A stretch of DNA of 64,000 nucleotides from Dermacentor variabilis (lineage: Eukaryota > Arthropoda > Arachnida > Ixodida > Ixodidae), in contig NC_134572.1 of NCBI RefSeq assembly GCF_050947875.1, positions 125,029,105 through 125,093,104 of the forward strand, written 5' to 3'. Below the pieces are notes generated by a model, which ran no database searches, was not told the origin of the DNA, and saw only the letters and a program-made list of their open reading frames with translations. Of this stretch, positions 22,947-35,187 are shown in pieces. Made by a program: the position numbers and the translations under genes. How positions within the stretch are numbered: position 1 is the first letter of the stretch; the number at the start of each line of letters is the position of its first letter.

Positions 22947-23369
22947 GGAACGAAATGATCGGAGCAATGTGCATAGCTCAACAGGCGAAATGCGCGCACT
23001 TCGCCCAGCGCGCAGGAATTTTCATGGCGGCAAAGGGGCGGAGCAAGGTCACATGTCACCGTTCAGCCTATCACTGGCGTCGTCGGCTGGATCAAAGCCT
23101 GTCGATACTTTGAAATTATTGAGGGATTTTAGAAAGAGGAGCCGCGTCGCGACATCTGTCGGGGCAGCGCCGTACATGCGAGGAGGGGGTCTTCTGCGTT
23201 TGCCGCAAGAGGGCTCTGCGTGCGCGCCAAGCGCAGAAGAAATGTAGCGGAAACATACTTTGCTACGCGTTTAACTCCGACTTCTGTAATTTACATGCTC
23301 ATAATTACCGGTATACGCAACTTTCTAAGGCACGTTTCTAAGGCAACAACGCATTCACTAGAGGCGCTT
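22947..23369. other. No recognisable feature
   Basis: A mixed-composition gap between the tandem duplication and a LINE fragment. No ORF with a recognisable domain. Confidence 0.4.
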
Positions 23370-23850
23370 CTGTCCCGCTTTGAAGCGTCGAACTGTTAAA
23401 ACGTGGCTAGATAAAAGAGGGATTTATGTGCCATGGGGAAGCAGATGCTTTCTGTGCAACAAAGCTGAAACGATTGAACATGTTTCCATTGATTGTAATA
23501 ATGCCATATTCTTTCGGGATATATTACAGAGAACGTTAAAGATAGACCTACCCCTCAATCCACATGGCATTCGTTTTTTACCCCCTGAATGCAATTTTGA
23601 ACAGATGGATGTTATCTTCTTACTTGGACTGCACGCAGTATGGCGTAGTCTGTTGGCATATAGACATTGTGATGTTAAAGGCCGAACTGTGTATGAATAT
23701 TTTGTGGAAATGGTTGTGAAGGTACGTGACGTGTACAATATGAATGACTGTGATGAAGCTGTGGTGTCAATGCTTTATACTTTGACACATATAAAACGAG
23801 TGTGATCTATGATCACAAACACTTTTGAGGCTTGTAGCCAAGCTGGAAAT
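23370..23850 (+). mobile_element. C-terminal zinc-binding region of a LINE reverse transcriptase
   Basis: An open frame at 23380-23805 of 141 codons encodes KTWLDKRGIYVPWGSRCFLC, then AETIEHVSIDCNNAIFF, and ends HIKRV. The C-x2-C...H-x4-C arrangement followed by A-x-FFWD is the zinc-binding domain found after the reverse transcriptase in many LINE proteins. A non-coding tail with GGAAATAAAGAAAGAG follows. The segment is stop-free, suggesting a fairly recent but 5'-truncated insertion. It abuts a tRNA-like sequence at 23868. Confidence 0.7.
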
Positions 23851-23867
23851 AAAGAAAGAGAAACTCG

Positions 23868-24058
23868 TGGCTGAGTGGTAGCGTCTCCGTCTCACACACC
23901 GGAGACCCTGGTTCGATTCCCACCCAGCATATCTTGCAAGTTGTTTTTATTTATGAATTGCCTGCCGCCATTTCTCGCTCACAGCCAACGCCACCGACGC
24001 CGACGCCATTGGCTTTTCTGCGACACGAGCTCCTTAACGCTTTCACGTTAAAATAACA
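23868..24058 (+). mobile_element. tRNA-headed SINE-like repeat
   Basis: The head has a polymerase III A box (TGGCTGAGTGGTAG) and B box (GGTTCGATTCC) separated by a GTCTCCG/CGGAGAC hairpin. The loop is too long and the acceptor stem is unpaired, so it is not a functional tRNA. The body reads AACGCCACCGACGCCGACG and ends near TTAACGCTTTCACGTTAAAA. It differs from the Ruka-like family elsewhere in the window. Confidence 0.6.
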
Positions 24059-25800
24059 ACAGTTCCCGCCGGGATCGAAGCCACGCCAGTGCTTTGTTGT
24101 TGTAGCATAGACTTATGAGTAGTGCCATTCAAAAATTGTTACGCTAGATTTGGACAAGCCAGCGCTTGTTAACTTGCAGCGAAGAAATAGCCTATAAATG
24201 CCTCCTAGCGCGAGGAGACATGCGTGACGCGTAGTGTCTATACGTACAACCGTTGCATCGCAGTTCCGTTATATTCCACCAGGAGTCCCGACGTGTAGCA
24301 GTTGCATATAGCAGTTGCATGCTGCATCTAGCTGGACCGGGTTAACTTAAGCAGGCTAGGTGACCTTGTCACCACCCCGTTTCGAAGGGGATGCCAATAA
24401 ACCATTATTGTTATTATCATCATCATCATCAACAGCAACGCACCGTGCAACCGATCAAGGGATGTTACATGTGCGCTACGTAGTTCCAGAACCTGTGCTT
24501 ATTTTTTGGTACACTTTATGGCGCCTCCTCGCATGGTACGAACCGCTGCTGACGAAGCGAATCGTAGAGCTACGCGCATGGCTGCAACCAGGCAACATCG
24601 GTGTGAGCAGACGGCTGTGTAGAGAGCAGGACTAGCCGCAGCTCGCCCTCGACGCCGGGCGGACAGTTGAGATTGTTCTCGTTAAAACGACGCGAAGAGA
24701 CTTCTCCGCCAAGACCCTGTAGTGCGTGTTGCCGAAAATGGAGGTCCTATAGAGCCGTTCTTCCAGCTTGCGCTGTGACAGCGGCGTGTGCCGCGCAGAC
24801 TTGTGGCTTTTTAATGGCCGTCACAACTACATTTGTCATTCAAGATCATAATGGTTTATCGAAATTGGTCGCTTTGCTATATATGGTAAAGTAGAGAAAT
24901 AGTCTACTCATTTATTTATTGAGGCACCAACAACGTTCATGGGCATTCAAACTACCAACCTCCGTAAAACTTACTTTCGAAAGAGTCAATATTTCTCGAA
25001 GCGAACCCGCATTGTTAAAGTATACTGCTACATTCCTCCCAGAGATCGCGTGCTTTTTGAGTGAACAGGGATGTGCAATATGTATATGTGACACGCAGCT
25101 TGCGTAGATAAGCAGAACTGGCTTCGAGGGACACGTGCCCGGGCAGCTTGCGAATACCGCTGGGAGGACAACCATTTCAAAGAAAACGGCGCGACAAGTG
25201 CTTGCCACAACTGTAAAGCGCAATCTTCCTTGCGCTATCAAAGCAACCATGCATATAGGTACAAATTCGCCCAAATGTCAGTTCTTGTACGCTCGATTTC
25301 TAGTACGCGGGACTCTTATGTGCCCTACTTTTCTATTTTCAAATCCTGCCGTTTTGTGTTCGCTGATTGCGCTCTACATTTTCCGCTAGAGCTCGTCGTG
25401 TCGTTTTTTTCTCTATTTGTCTTCCGTGCGCTATTATGGCAAACTTGTCGATATTTTCGGGGCCCTGCTACATACACGGGCGACTGGTTGGGTTTAAAAG
25501 CACCCTGCTTGCACCCTCCGGATAGGAATGTGCTCTAATCTATGTAGCCAGTTTGTGCTCAGCCGACAGAATTTAGAACTTTCCAAGTAGCTGAAATCCC
25601 CTGCGACCAAAGCAGGCTCATTCGTTCAGATGGCTGGCGAATACTACGCCAAAGGGCCGGGGAACACAGCGCCGTTGAGCCGGAATGTGCAGAACTGGCG
25701 AGTCTGGGAGCCCCGCCATCCCATTTTGGGACGGCACCTGCTGAGTAATCTCGTTGTGTTGGCCTCTGTAGGAGTCACTGCAGTCTCATCCTCGTCGCGC
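24059..25800. other. Mostly anonymous; one short element tail
   Basis: At 24360-24435 CCTTGTCACCACCCCGTTTC is followed by GATGCCAATAAACC and runs into (ATT/ATC)n, looking like the 3' tail of an unidentified retroelement. The rest has ORFs up to 120 codons (24912-25274) without recognisable domains. Confidence 0.4.
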
Positions 25801-25802
25801 TG

Positions 25803-25898
25803 GCTAAGTGGCTGTGACGTTGTGCTGCTGTGCATGATGTTGTGGGTTCGACTGCCGGCTGCACTTCGATCGGAACGCATGGCGAAATGTAGAACAGT
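25803..25898 (+). mobile_element. Diverged fragment of the Ruka-like SINE head
   Basis: GTGGCTGTGACGTTGTGCTG, then GTGGGTTCGACTGCCGGCTG and ACTTCGATCGGAACGC, align with the head of the SINE at 26141-26230 with many substitutions. The tail region is lost. It is much older than the three longer copies. Confidence 0.6.
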
Positions 25899-26140
25899 CC
25901 TTCCTCCCTTTGCACCAATTCGAGTGGAAACAATCCTTTTTCAAATTATTGACCCATACCGCTGACGTCACATGCATGTCAGCTCTTAGAACACACAGAA
26001 CATCAGAACATGTCAGATAACTTGCCTTGTCAGAACATGTGCAGATAACTTGCAACAAAGCATTGAAAAAACTTGGTTACCTAAAGGGAACACTAAGTGT
26101 TACTGCAAAATAAACCAAACTGATTACATATAAAACACTC

Positions 26141-26382
26141 ACCCGCCGTGGTTGCTCAGTGGCTGTGGTGTTGGGCTGCTGAGCACGAGGTCGCGGGATC
26201 GAATCCCGGCCACGGCGGCCGCATTTCGATGGGGGCGAAATGCGAAAACACCCGTGTGCTTAGATTTAGGTACACGTTAAAGAACCCCAGGTGGTCAAAA
26301 TTTCCGGAGTCCTCCACTACGGCGTGCCTCATAACCAAAAAGTGGTTTGGCACGTAAAACCCCAAATATTATTATTATTATT
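26141..26382 (+). mobile_element. Full-length Ruka-like tRNA-headed SINE
   Basis: It starts ACCCGCCGTGGTTGCTCAGT with an A box (TTGCTCAGTGG), has a B box (GGATCGAATCC), a body with GGGGGCGAAATGCGAAAACA, and ends in an ATT repeat tail. It is flanked by the 13-bp duplication ATATAAAACACTC at 26128-26140 and 26383-26395, the signature of LINE-driven target-primed insertion. Pol III-transcribed and non-coding. A tRNA prediction here would be false. Confidence 0.9.
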
Positions 26383-26466
26383 ATATAAAACACTCGTAAG
26401 ACCTTTCCATGAATATGGCGCTACCATATGGATCCCTTGCGAAATTTCCGACATTACCTATATTTA

Positions 26467-27010
26467 AGCTGTTCAGAATAAAGCCATTTGTTTCATGTAT
26501 CGCCGCTATGATAGATTGAAACTTGACACCTCCACTCATCTCGACGTACTTGGTTTAGCTCCTCTTTCAAACCGGTGTCACATTTGAGTCTCTCAAGCTA
26601 TTACACTCCCCATTTGACTCATCACGTTATACTTCTCCTAGCACATATCTGTCACGTGCAAAGCCGCTAGTCACAAGAAAAAGTAATTAGTTGAACTTAT
26701 CTGTCTTTTACGCTCACACTGACACAGTTAAGTAGTTTTTTTTTTCTTCCCTAAGACTCTTCAATATTGGAATGATCTGCCTGGTGCGGCCCGTTTTTTT
26801 TCCTTGAAGGAATTGCTCAATGCTATTTGATGCTCCCTCTAACCACTTTTCATGTGAATGTTTTGTATTCTAGTGGTTTGCACCTGCCTTTATTACTTGT
26901 GTCATTCTATGTGTGTATGGTTACCCCCCCCCCCCCTACCCTGTTGCGATATCCCTATTATGGGCTGCAGTACGTGGGAAGATAATGAACACACGAGTTT
27001 AGGATTTAGG
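26467..27010 (+). mobile_element. 3' end of a CR1-like LINE
   Basis: The plus frame contains QNKAICFMYRRYDRLKLDTS, then LGLAPLSNRCH, and after a frameshift FPKTLQYWNDLPGAA. These match the C-terminal block (QNxAxRFI...L..RR and FFPRTIxxWNxLP) of CR1-type ORF2 proteins. The 3' part ends beyond a 13-base C run at 26924-26936. Stops and frameshifts are frequent, so this is an old 5'-truncated copy. Confidence 0.7.
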
Positions 27011-28562
27011 ATCTCCCCAGGGACACCCATCAGTATATGTTACCTCTATAAGTTTAGCTGATAAACTTCCCTTTATACCTATCCGTCCTATATCTACACC
27101 ATTTGTTGGCACTTATGCTTTCTTTCGTTTTGCACAGCAGGCTTCATTCGCCAACTCTTACCCTCTTCTGGTGTCTCTGCGTGCTGATATATTTTCTATA
27201 ATTTCTCTTTGTTATCTGCAAAATACTGCAATGTGAACACAAATTACGAATCTGAGTGCGTTGCTATTACAGTTCCTAGAGTCAAGATACTTGCGCTTGA
27301 AGTTGGCTGACGTTAACCTAAGTGCGCTGACGCCTGTGCTTGTCGGTCGCAAAATATGACAGACTTCCGATAAATGTGCCAAGGGTACGTAACTTTATTG
27401 TAAGGTACTGAATACTGCATTCCAAGCAAGTAAATGTGGTCGGATTATGCTTTGGGCATTTTTCTCGTGCGTTGTCATGATTAGACAGTAATGAAATATT
27501 TGTTCTGCTCTAAGTCATGCTGCGCTTTTATATCAAAATAAGTGAATCCCTGGATGAAAGCACATGCGCAAATTAATTATTGGCTCCGAGGGTTAAGGGG
27601 CAAAAAAAAATTGCTTCTCAGCCGTTGTTGACAGAATGCGACACGTCAAACGAGCCATCAAAACATTATAAAGGGTGACTATTTTAAGTTTTCTGGAATT
27701 TTCAACAGTCCACTGTTGCAGGTAACATAATTCTTGTCCTTCGGCTCGATTATTCCGAGAGGCGGACATTAGTTGCAAGAAAAACCGAAGCACATGTACA
27801 ACTAATTAAAGAAATAATTAATAAGATTCTTAATCACCAACTTTACGACACATATTGAAATTTACGAATTGTGACCGGCGAGCCTTGCAAGGCATGTCCA
27901 CTTTATCCCCGAATGACACCAGTTTTTAGTCATGCGTCACCAAACTCGCCGTAAAAATGTGCACTGTTGTTCCACCTACTTTTTTAACAGAACGCTCGTT
28001 CGTGCATTGATGCACGAAAGTAACTGGAACACCCGTGTATTTCGTCCCACACTACGGGAAATAATATCTCGAAACTGGTCTCACCCTCACCGCCTACAGC
28101 TTGTAAAGTGCAATATGTGCCGTGTGGTCATCAATCAGGACGGTAATTAGCTAATGTTTGTTAATTAGTTGAATATATGTCTTGATTTGTCGTGATAGTA
28201 ATTTCTATGCAATCTGTGCAAGTTTATTTCTCTTTGTGGTAAAGTTTGAACGTCACAAAGAGCGGACGTCGAGCAAGATGCTGCTTTCTGCCATCCGTGT
28301 GGCCGACTAACTCATCTCGGGGAGAATAATTATGCTATCTGCCATTGGCGATTTTTAAAAAATTCTGAAAGAAAGCTTAAGAATGATCACTCCGTGCCGA
28401 GGAAAGCATATATCGCCTTGAAAAATACAAGTCCACTTGTCGAAACGTTGTCTCCCGCTTTTACGCATGTTCTCGTTTTGCTCATTGCCTTGAATTTCCA
28501 TCTAGCGCCTTACCCGTGTTTACCCCGTGTGTGGTGCTTTCTACAATGTGATCGTTCTTGTT
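27011..28562. other. No recognisable feature
   Basis: An A/T-rich stretch with short ORFs only. The section 27600-28190 has a conserved-looking character but no second copy in the window and no domain. Confidence 0.4.
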
Positions 28563-28573
28563 TGATATATGAT

Positions 28574-28740
28574 AAAGCAATGAAGGGGGCTAGTTGGTGA
28601 ACGTTCATGGTTATATTGCGCTCAGTTTTACAAACACGATACTAAGGAAGGACAGGACGTGGACGGACGAAGCGCAATCGTCCGTCCACGTCCTGTCCTT
28701 CCTTAGTATCGTGTTTGTAAAACTGAGCGCAATATAACCA
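28574..28740. repeat. Insertion made of a perfect 63-bp inverted repeat
   Basis: Arms 28606-28668 and 28680-28742 are perfect reverse complements separated by 11 bases. The block is flanked by the 11-bp direct repeat TGATATATGAT at 28563-28573 and 28741-28751, indicating an insertion. The arm sequence with GTCCTGTCCTTCC and GTAAAACTGAGCGCAATATA resembles the tails of Penelope-like elements at 15485-15540 and 52000-52080. It is therefore probably two PLE tails joined in opposite orientation. Zero mismatches implies a young age or recent gene conversion. Confidence 0.85.
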
Positions 28741-28751
28741 TGATATATGAT

Positions 28752-29544
28752 GTTTCGGAGATATTGGAGCCCTCGAATGGCGAAAGGTGCTCCTTAATAT
28801 ATAAAAAAATTCACATATTTAAGGTCATTGACATAAAATAATCGCAGAATATCAAACCAGTGCTTAAAAGTACATCATATAAATATGTCAAACATTCAGT
28901 CCTAATGTCATGCCGCATAAAAAGGCGAAATAGAGGAGCACGGATACTCCAGTCCAATCAGAATACTACACTAAAGCCAACACAGCCTCGTGACATAACT
29001 ACACTGAAGTCGGGTTACATAAGAAGGCACGGAATAAGTTCACACGAAGGCAAATGAATGCAGGCAAAGAATAGAACAGTCAGGCCAAATTGTAGCGCTA
29101 CACTGCACTCAGAAGGGAACTGGAACCGCATTAAGTAAGCAGTTTGTTCAGTTTAAGCATAGTCGGCGGTTTTTTTCCTTGCAATGACTGGACAGAAGTT
29201 GCAACGAACACGTGACGTGCACGAATGTGCGCGTTGTGACTGAATGGGTTATTTGCATATTTCTATTTTCTATTTCTGTATATGTTCTATATTACCTGAC
29301 CTTCCTACCTCTCTCCCTCAGTCACTACTACTGCAGCATAGCAACCGAATTTCCCGTTGTATATTGACGGCCCGATTTTCTCCTCTTTTTCGCGTATGTT
29401 TTTCTCTCTCTTTATTTGAATTGATTGAACTCGGTACCCATATAAAAATGTGAGTATTTATTTTATATTTTATATCTAAACTCTCACTTCATGAATTTGT
29501 TTTCTTGTGAAAACATTAGGCAAAGCATTGTCCTGTGCCATGAT
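28752..29544. other. No recognisable feature
   Basis: Short ORFs without domains and no repeat ends seen. Confidence 0.4.
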
Positions 29545-29735
29545 ACACCATGCAACTGCGACTATATTTTATTACACTACACAAAGACGTTCGAATCGAA
29601 GAATACTTGCCAGAAATATCACAACCCTTGAAAAAACACGAAACCCTGCTGTAATAATCGACTGCATTTTTCGCAGCTCAGTATATTACAAGTTCCTTAA
29701 AAATTTGATAATTTCATGGTTGGCTGACTAAATTA
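29545..29735 (+). mobile_element. LINE 3' coding end, frameshifted
   Basis: One frame reads CDYILLHYTKTFESK, resembling the HILLHCPKYxxxR motif of LINE C-termini. After a frameshift the next frame reads RRILARNITTLEKTRNPAVI, then SVYYKFLKNL, matching the final helix block. Only about 190 bp remain. The call rests on two linked motifs in successive frames. Confidence 0.45.
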
Positions 29736-30750
29736 TAAGTTCAATCTTTAAACCTAATGTCTTAGTGCGCTTTTTTGATGTGGATTATCGGTTTTAGTGG
29801 GCATTGAGTTTAACGTAAACAGAAAGAATACGTTGTTCCCGTTTTTCTGAGTTCTTTGTTGCAGCTCTGGGAACACGGCTGGCTGCGCGTTGTGTCTGCC
29901 ATTACAATAAATAGAATTTTTCATTTTCTGAAGCATTAAACTCATTAAGGATGTTTGGCAACAGTATAACACTGTAAATACATTATATCTTGCCATCACA
30001 TTTGTTTTCTTTTAACAAAGCAAATATCTGCATCTCGTCCACAAAACAACCCAAAACTGAATGCTGTGTCATATGTATGCAAATACTGCTTCCCTCTGAT
30101 GATGACGCAACATTTACTGGGCCCGAAATAAATCGGTGGGGCACGCAGGCACCAGACGGGGTGGTTCCCTAGTTACGGGACCCATATGTTCCCAGCAGCT
30201 GCTGGCCCCTGTCCGTCAGTGCTAGCTAGCACCACCAGAATGCCCTTCTCGTTCAAAATATCATAGTAAACTAATAAAGAGTGAACAAACCCCTGTTATT
30301 TTTTTCTGTGCTGCATTCAACTGCAACATTTTTGAACATAGCCTGTTTGTGGATGAACTTTGTGTGCAATGTGTGACGAGCTACCTGCATACATACTTCG
30401 AGAGAAAAATAGCTCAAAAAATCAGTTAGAAGTTACAGCCGCTATCACTTTTGTGGCTTGAGAAGGCACACATTCCGGTCACGCATATTTTCCATTCCAC
30501 TCAAGACCAAGTCAGCACTTGTTGACAAGGTCACATATTGCGATTTGTCGAAAAGCAGGAGATCGGTTGTTTGAATAATGTTTTGCTTGACGAAGAAATG
30601 GAGGTGGGAAGGTTAAGGATATTCTAGATGATATCGAGGGGAACGTCTTAGTTGACCAGAAAGCCACATGCAGTTCGGAATGACAGTGCGCGAACAAGAA
30701 ATCGAATCGTCTGCCTTCTCCAGCACCCTGGAAAACCCACTGCGTGCATG
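29736..30750. other. No recognisable feature
   Basis: An anonymous stretch left of the long GT microsatellite. ORFs are short and without domains. Confidence 0.4.
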
Positions 30751-31096
<346 letters not shown>

Positions 31097-31097
<1 letters not shown>

Positions 31098-31633
31098 CGC
31101 CTCCGGCCAAACGGAGTTGCTGCATTCGGAGCGGGCGTGGTCGCAGCTTCTCCGCGTGTCATCTGCGTCGTCTCTGCGTTAATAGATCGACCGTGGTATT
31201 GCCTGCGTCGCTGGAATGGGATATCTCTAGCGGGTCCCCGATCGAAGCTGGAGAGTACACAATGAAAGACTTTCACCGCGAGGGGTCAGCCTGGAGGCAA
31301 TCAGCGGTGGCTCGGAAACATCACCTTACGCCGGGGAATCCCTCTCTATTGTAAATATTTTCTTTTTGTATTAATAGCTGTTTTAGAGACTTTCCAGCTG
31401 CATTCACAGCGTTGGCATCGCTGTCGCTGTTGTTTCATTAACCGAAACCGGATGCCGTCACAAAGAGGCGTGTTTACACAGTCACCAGTTGTTCTCTATC
31501 GCCCGGTCATGTGGGCTTCACGCCTGGTTTGTTTAAGGCTCGAAGGGCGCGTCTACATGAGGACTCATAAAGAAAGGACACAGATTGGCTATAAATCTCG
31601 GGTGAACATTTTTAGAAACAAGGCCAATGTATT
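31097..31633. other. No recognisable feature
   Basis: Mixed sequence between the GT repeat and the gypsy relic. The start of the gypsy copy might lie within it, since its 5' LTR was not found. Confidence 0.35.
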
Positions 31634-31774
31634 GTAACGCCGTTCGCCGTGTCTTCACCGTCGTCAGTCACCTTCCCCGCCACAGCTGGGAGACTATCTG
31701 GTGAAACCAACGGAGGTGCGGTCGCGGGAGAGTCAGATTCGTCAATTCCCCCGTCTGTTGTTATGCTAAATAAC

Positions 31775-32270
31775 AAGGCGGGAGTGTGTATAGACAGTGT
31801 AAATACGGCCGCCATTTCGGTTATGAGCCTTCGCTTCAAATATCGCTTAGGAGACAAAGTTATCTTGGCGTGGAGAAACTTTTCGTCGAGTTGGAGGTGA
31901 AATGTTGCACCCTGTTGGTGTTTGTTCGATTTCGATTGCGATTGGAGGACAGAGATTTAGAGCCGAGTTCACTGCACCGGCCCACGCAGCTTACGATGCT
32001 ACCTTAAGCATAGATTTCCTACGTAAACGCGGCGCTACACTTGACCGCGGGACTGGAGAGATTCCACTGCGGAGCACGTTGCCAGTCTCTATACTTGATG
32101 ATTTTGAGACCTATCAAGCCGACGTGTTTTCGCTGTCTCAAGATGTATTTCTGCCTGGTCAGACGCCCACATGTTTGTTCCCGTGTGTTCTTAACGAATC
32201 CGCATGGGATCCTGCAGCGGCCTTGTCAAGCCCTACCATAATGACGCGATTAAGAAGTATACGTTGGTAG
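31775..32270 (+). pseudogene. Gypsy aspartic protease region
   Basis: Frames read CIDSVNTAAISVMS, corresponding to the D-(S/T)-G-A active-site loop, and then HPVGVCSISI and SIDFLRKRGATLDRGTGE, matching the (I/L)G-x-DFL-x-GAxxD block of gypsy proteases. The active-site aspartate remains but the glycine of DTG is lost. A frameshift near 31900 separates the two halves. The enzyme would cleave the Gag-Pol polyprotein. Confidence 0.75.
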
Positions 32271-32619
32271 CTCGATCTGTTGTTCAAGCCATCGACGAGC
32301 GTGCTTTTTTTGTGAATAGCCAATGCTTTTACGGAGTCTGTGTCTCTGCCTGTCGGACCTAAATTGGGAAAATTTGAGGCGCAAGCCATAATTGATGTAC
32401 CAACAGTTGTAGCGTCTTCAGACAACATTCGGCGAATCCTCAGCCGCTGACTATATGATAACTATTCGGCGACGTGTGATAAACAAGTCGGGTCTCGTCT
32501 ACCGAACAGCATGCAGAAATTACGATAGGCCAAGCGACTTCGATACATCAGGAACCTTATGGCGTATCTCCCACTCAAAGACATGTGATCGCTGAACAGA
32601 TCGACAACATGCTCTAGAA

Positions 32620-33805
32620 AGGCGTTATTCATGAGTGCCGCAGTCCTTGGGCAACTCTGTTATAATTGTGAAAAAGAAACACAAATTATGGAGATTTTGT
32701 GCCGGTTATTTGCCGCCTTAATGCCGTCACAAAGGAAGACGTTTATCCGTACCACGCATTGACGATGTTGTTGACTGCCTTCGCTTCGCCTCGTACTTTT
32801 GGTCGGTTGACCTCCGGTCCGGATACTTGAAGATACCGACGCACCCGTGTGACAGAGAAAATACCGCTTTTGTTATGCCTGAATGATTCCTTGAGTTAGC
32901 GTCATGTCGTTTGGCATATGTAATGCCCCAGAAACCATCGAGTGATTTAGGGACACCATCCTTTACGGCCTCAAATAGGATACTTGTATGTGTTTCTTAG
33001 ATGATACGACTATTGTTGGTCTGACTTTCCACGAGCACAACCAGCGGCTCACCGTTGTTTTGGACTGCATCCAACGAGCTGCCCTAATTTTAAACTCCAA
33101 GAACTGCCAAATTCGTGAGCATCAAGCCCTTGTGCTGGCATATCTCGTCGACAAGGGCGGTATACGACCATACCATACCATACCATACGAAAGATTTATG
33201 CTGTTCGCAACTTTAAGCAACCGAAGACAGGGAAAGTTCCTGGAAGATTCCTGGGCTTTCGTTTTTATTTTCGCAGGTTTGTTAGAGGCTTCACCCAGTT
33301 TTATTACCCCCTGACAGACCTGCTTCGCAAGGATGCTCTCTACATATTGACTGCTCATTTCGAGACTGCTCTCGAGTAGCTGAAGTTCCTGCTCGCCTCT
33401 GGGCCACTTAGGCTTCATTTTGATCCGGAGGCGTTCACCTAACTGCATCTGATGCAAGTGGTGTGGGCGTTGGCGCTGTGCTCGTCCAGTTTCACGACGG
33501 ACGTCAACAAGTTGTTGCGTACCAAAGTCATACTCTGACGAAAGCAGAGAGCAATTACATAGTCGCGTAACTGGGATCTCTCGATGTTGTTTTCGCTATT
33601 CATAAAATCAGACCATATTTGTACGGCCGTCATTTGAAGTTTGTTATCGATTATCATCCCTTATGCTGGCTCGTTGGTCTGCGTGACCCAGCCGCCCCGT
33701 TGGCTCGGTGTATCTTTCGGCTTGAAGAATATGACTTCTCCATTACTTACAAGACTGATCAGTGCCTCAAAGGTGTCACCTGCTTATCTTGTCTTCCCTC
33801 TTAGA
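32620..33805 (+). pseudogene. Gypsy reverse transcriptase and RNase H
   Basis: A section near 32690-32790 reads FVPVICRLNAVTKEDVYPYH, the N-terminal DYRxLNxxTxxDxYP motif in diverged form. 32988-33110 reads MCFLDDTTIVG, where FLDD stands for the catalytic YLDD, and then LTVVLDCIQRAALILNSKNC. RNase H follows with YLYGRHLKFVIDYHPLCWL at about 33612-33670 and then RLEEYDFSITYK. A run of CCATA pentamers at 33168-33188 disrupts the thumb region. Many stops separate these parts. Confidence 0.8.
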
Positions 33806-33949
33806 ACAAGGGCACTGATGACGCTTTTGACGACAACCTAACTACAATCTCATTGAAATTTTCTGACTTCGCAATCTTCAAGAACGAACAACAGCGCGAC
33901 TCTACACTAAAGCCGATTATTGATGCGACTTAAAGACCTGAACGGCCTA

Positions 33950-35187
33950 CGCAATTTGTGATTCGGGATGGTCTGCTGTGCAACAATAATTATTTTAGCA
34001 ACGGTGACCAGTGCTCCTGGTCGTCCCAGGATGCCTGCGCCTTTCGGTACTTTTCGTCATGCACGACGACACACAACCGGACACTTTGGATTTTCTCGAA
34101 TGCTCCACAGCCTCCGACGATGTTTCTATTGGTCTCCGCTGTGAAAGACAACCAAACAGTACGTTGCCAGCTGTAATGTCTGCCAACGCCACAAACAACC
34201 AACTACACCCTGGTGTTAACAGCTGTTAACCCCAGGATGGAAAACCAACAAGCCCAAGCTGCTATTCCAACCAACTACAGCTTCTGCAGCAGCTCTGCAA
34301 CTGGTTAGGCCGCCGACTTCACCTTTTTGAGAAAGTAAGTATAGATTTACTCGGTCCCTTCACCAAGCCTTCCACCAGCCGTCACTGGATAATCACACGC
34401 GTGAATTATTTGACAGGTTATACTGAAACAATGGCATTTGCCTCAGCTACAGCATCCGATGTCGCGTGGTTTCTTTCATTGCATTCGATTACCCTCCGTC
34501 ACTGATCCTTTTGTGTGGTGATAATTGATCGCGGCTGGCAGTTCACTGCCGACGTTGCAGAAGAGTTCCTACGCCTTTTGTGTAACTGAATATCGCCGTT
34601 GCACGCCTTACCATCTGCAAACCGTAGGTTACGCCGAGCGCACCAAATGTACCCTCGTCAATATGCTTTAAATGCGTCTCGGTGGACACCAAAGAACTCG
34701 AATGCCATAAAAAATTTCATCACGTATATGCCTTCAACACTGCCAAACATGAAATCACAGGATACGCACCTTTCTTTTTCTCCTACGCTCACCATCCTCA
34801 TGGTTTTCTCGACACATACTTGTTCACCTAGATATGCTTTTGTCGCGCGGATATTTTGTCGTGCTGTCGATAGTGTGAAGCACGTCGACTTGCCCAGCTT
34901 AGAACTCTCTCGTCGCGTGCTCATGCAAAGGCTCGTGGCGACACCCAACATTTGCCCATCATATTCGTAACAGGTGACTTTGTGTGGCCATGAGCACCAG
35001 TTCGGAAGAGGAGAAGAGAACACTTATTTTTTCTTCTCCCAAGTACTCGGGTCCATTCGCCATTCTCAAGTGCTTGAGTCACGTGACATACGTCATCGCT
35101 AAAGTGACGGATGATAACTGCCTTTTACGCAAGACGGAAGTTGTGCACGTTGCACGATTGAAACGCCACCATCAACGCACACTCTGA
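33950..35187 (+). pseudogene. Gypsy integrase
   Basis: The zinc-binding end appears near 34160 as CNVCQRHKQPTT. The catalytic core shows VSIDLLGPF (first aspartate) at about 34340, a DRGWQFTA-like block (second aspartate) near 34525, and AERTK with the glutamate near 34633, in different frames. The C-terminal part at 34984-35187 reads KYSGPFAILKCLSHVTYVIA and KTEVVHVARLKRH, typical of the integrase tail of this lineage. It would insert the cDNA into the genome but is multiply broken here. Confidence 0.8.

Noticed and set aside
23868..23940. Possible tRNA gene
   Set aside because: The anticodon loop is too long and the acceptor stem does not pair; it is a SINE-like head.
26141..26230. Possible tRNA gene
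   Set aside because: A and B boxes are present but the acceptor stem is not closed, and the sequence continues into a SINE body with target duplications.
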